NCBI GenBank assembly: GCA_030141605.1
Contig: JAQGDQ010000600.1
Location: 18,501-82,500, forward strand
From: Tubiluchus corallicola
Lineage: Eukaryota; Priapulida; Priapulimorpha; Priapulimorphida; Tubiluchidae
Reading direction: 5' to 3'
Length of the DNA: 64,000 nucleotides
The notes beneath the pieces are model-generated. The model ran no database searches and had not been told where the DNA came from. It saw only the letters and a list, made by a program, of their open reading frames with translations. Both the position numbers and the translations under genes were made by a program. The number at the start of each line of letters is the position of its first letter. The stretch's first letter is position 1. Shown one piece after another: positions 63,777 to 64,000 of this stretch.

Positions 63777-64000
63777 CAGTGGTTCCCAAACTTTCTCGGA
63801 CCGTTACCCAAATCGGGAAACCTGGACGTGTCCATTACCCCCCACCTAGTACTACTTCTCCAACTCAAAAAGTAAACACACGTAAAATGCATTCCGAACA
63901 AAGTTTTAAAAATTTTCAGAGGGGTGCCCGTTACCCCCCCCCCCCCAAAAAAAAACCATATTACCCCCGGGGGTAATTTACCCCTACTTTGGGAACCACT
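63777..64000. mobile_element. Short hAT-type MITE, cut by the window end
   Basis: Starts CAGTGGTTCCCAAACTTTCT and matches the 27.3-kb element in reverse orientation, but lacks its internal 500 bp. The other end (GGGAACCACT) reaches base 64000, with probably one more base outside. Contains a C-run and A-run at 63936-63954. Confidence 0.8.

Overview
This window is nuclear DNA from an animal: AT-rich, intron-rich, and carrying LINE-type reverse transcriptases, piggyBac-, hAT- and pogo-type MITEs, tRNA- and 5S-derived SINE heads, and many microsatellites. I found no prokaryotic operon, ribosome binding site, rRNA operon or CRISPR array. The set of small secreted genes (CAP/CRISP-like, Kunitz, Tyr/Arg-rich, extremely acidic) suggests a marine invertebrate, most likely a lophotrochozoan such as a mollusc. 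That placement is inference. Genes were found by joining split exons: coding frame, splice sites and intron phases were checked by hand, and most exons are too short to stand out as ORFs.

Layout. 1-12.2 kb and 15.4-26.1 kb are two halves of a tandem segmental duplication. Each half carries one eight-exon CAP/CRISP-like gene on the minus strand, with a TATA box, a noncoding first exon, a signal-peptide exon, a five-exon CAP domain and a last exon made almost entirely of a 15-bp minisatellite read as a Thr/Glu/Asp/Pro tail. Copy A is intact but has lost both cavity histidines and 12 codons. Copy B keeps the cavity residues but has a one-base frameshift. The halves differ by insertions that date after the duplication or by losses: a piggyBac-like MITE, a SINE/LINE tail and an RT fragment in B, and a fold-back RT pair in A.

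27.1-29.4 kb (minus) is a two-exon secreted Kunitz inhibitor whose intron holds a hAT MITE and a pogo MITE. 31.7-33.8 kb and 38.9-40.3 kb (minus) are two paralogous secreted Tyr/Arg-rich proteins with the same exon phases. 49.5-55.4 kb (plus) is a secreted Asp/Glu-dominated protein. 59.2-61.4 kb (minus) holds the last two exons of a cytosolic sulfotransferase whose 5' part lies beyond the window. The rest is repeats: two dispersed families (called R1 and R2 here), RTE-like tails, SINE pairs, a 14 x 73-bp array and long microsatellites.

How the genes may work together. Six of the seven genes encode secreted products, and all six put part of the signal peptide on its own short exon. The acidic and Tyr/Arg-rich proteins resemble extracellular matrix, biomineral or adhesive components, and Kunitz and CAP proteins are often found in such secretomes. 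A shared secretory tissue is a hypothesis, not something the sequence proves.
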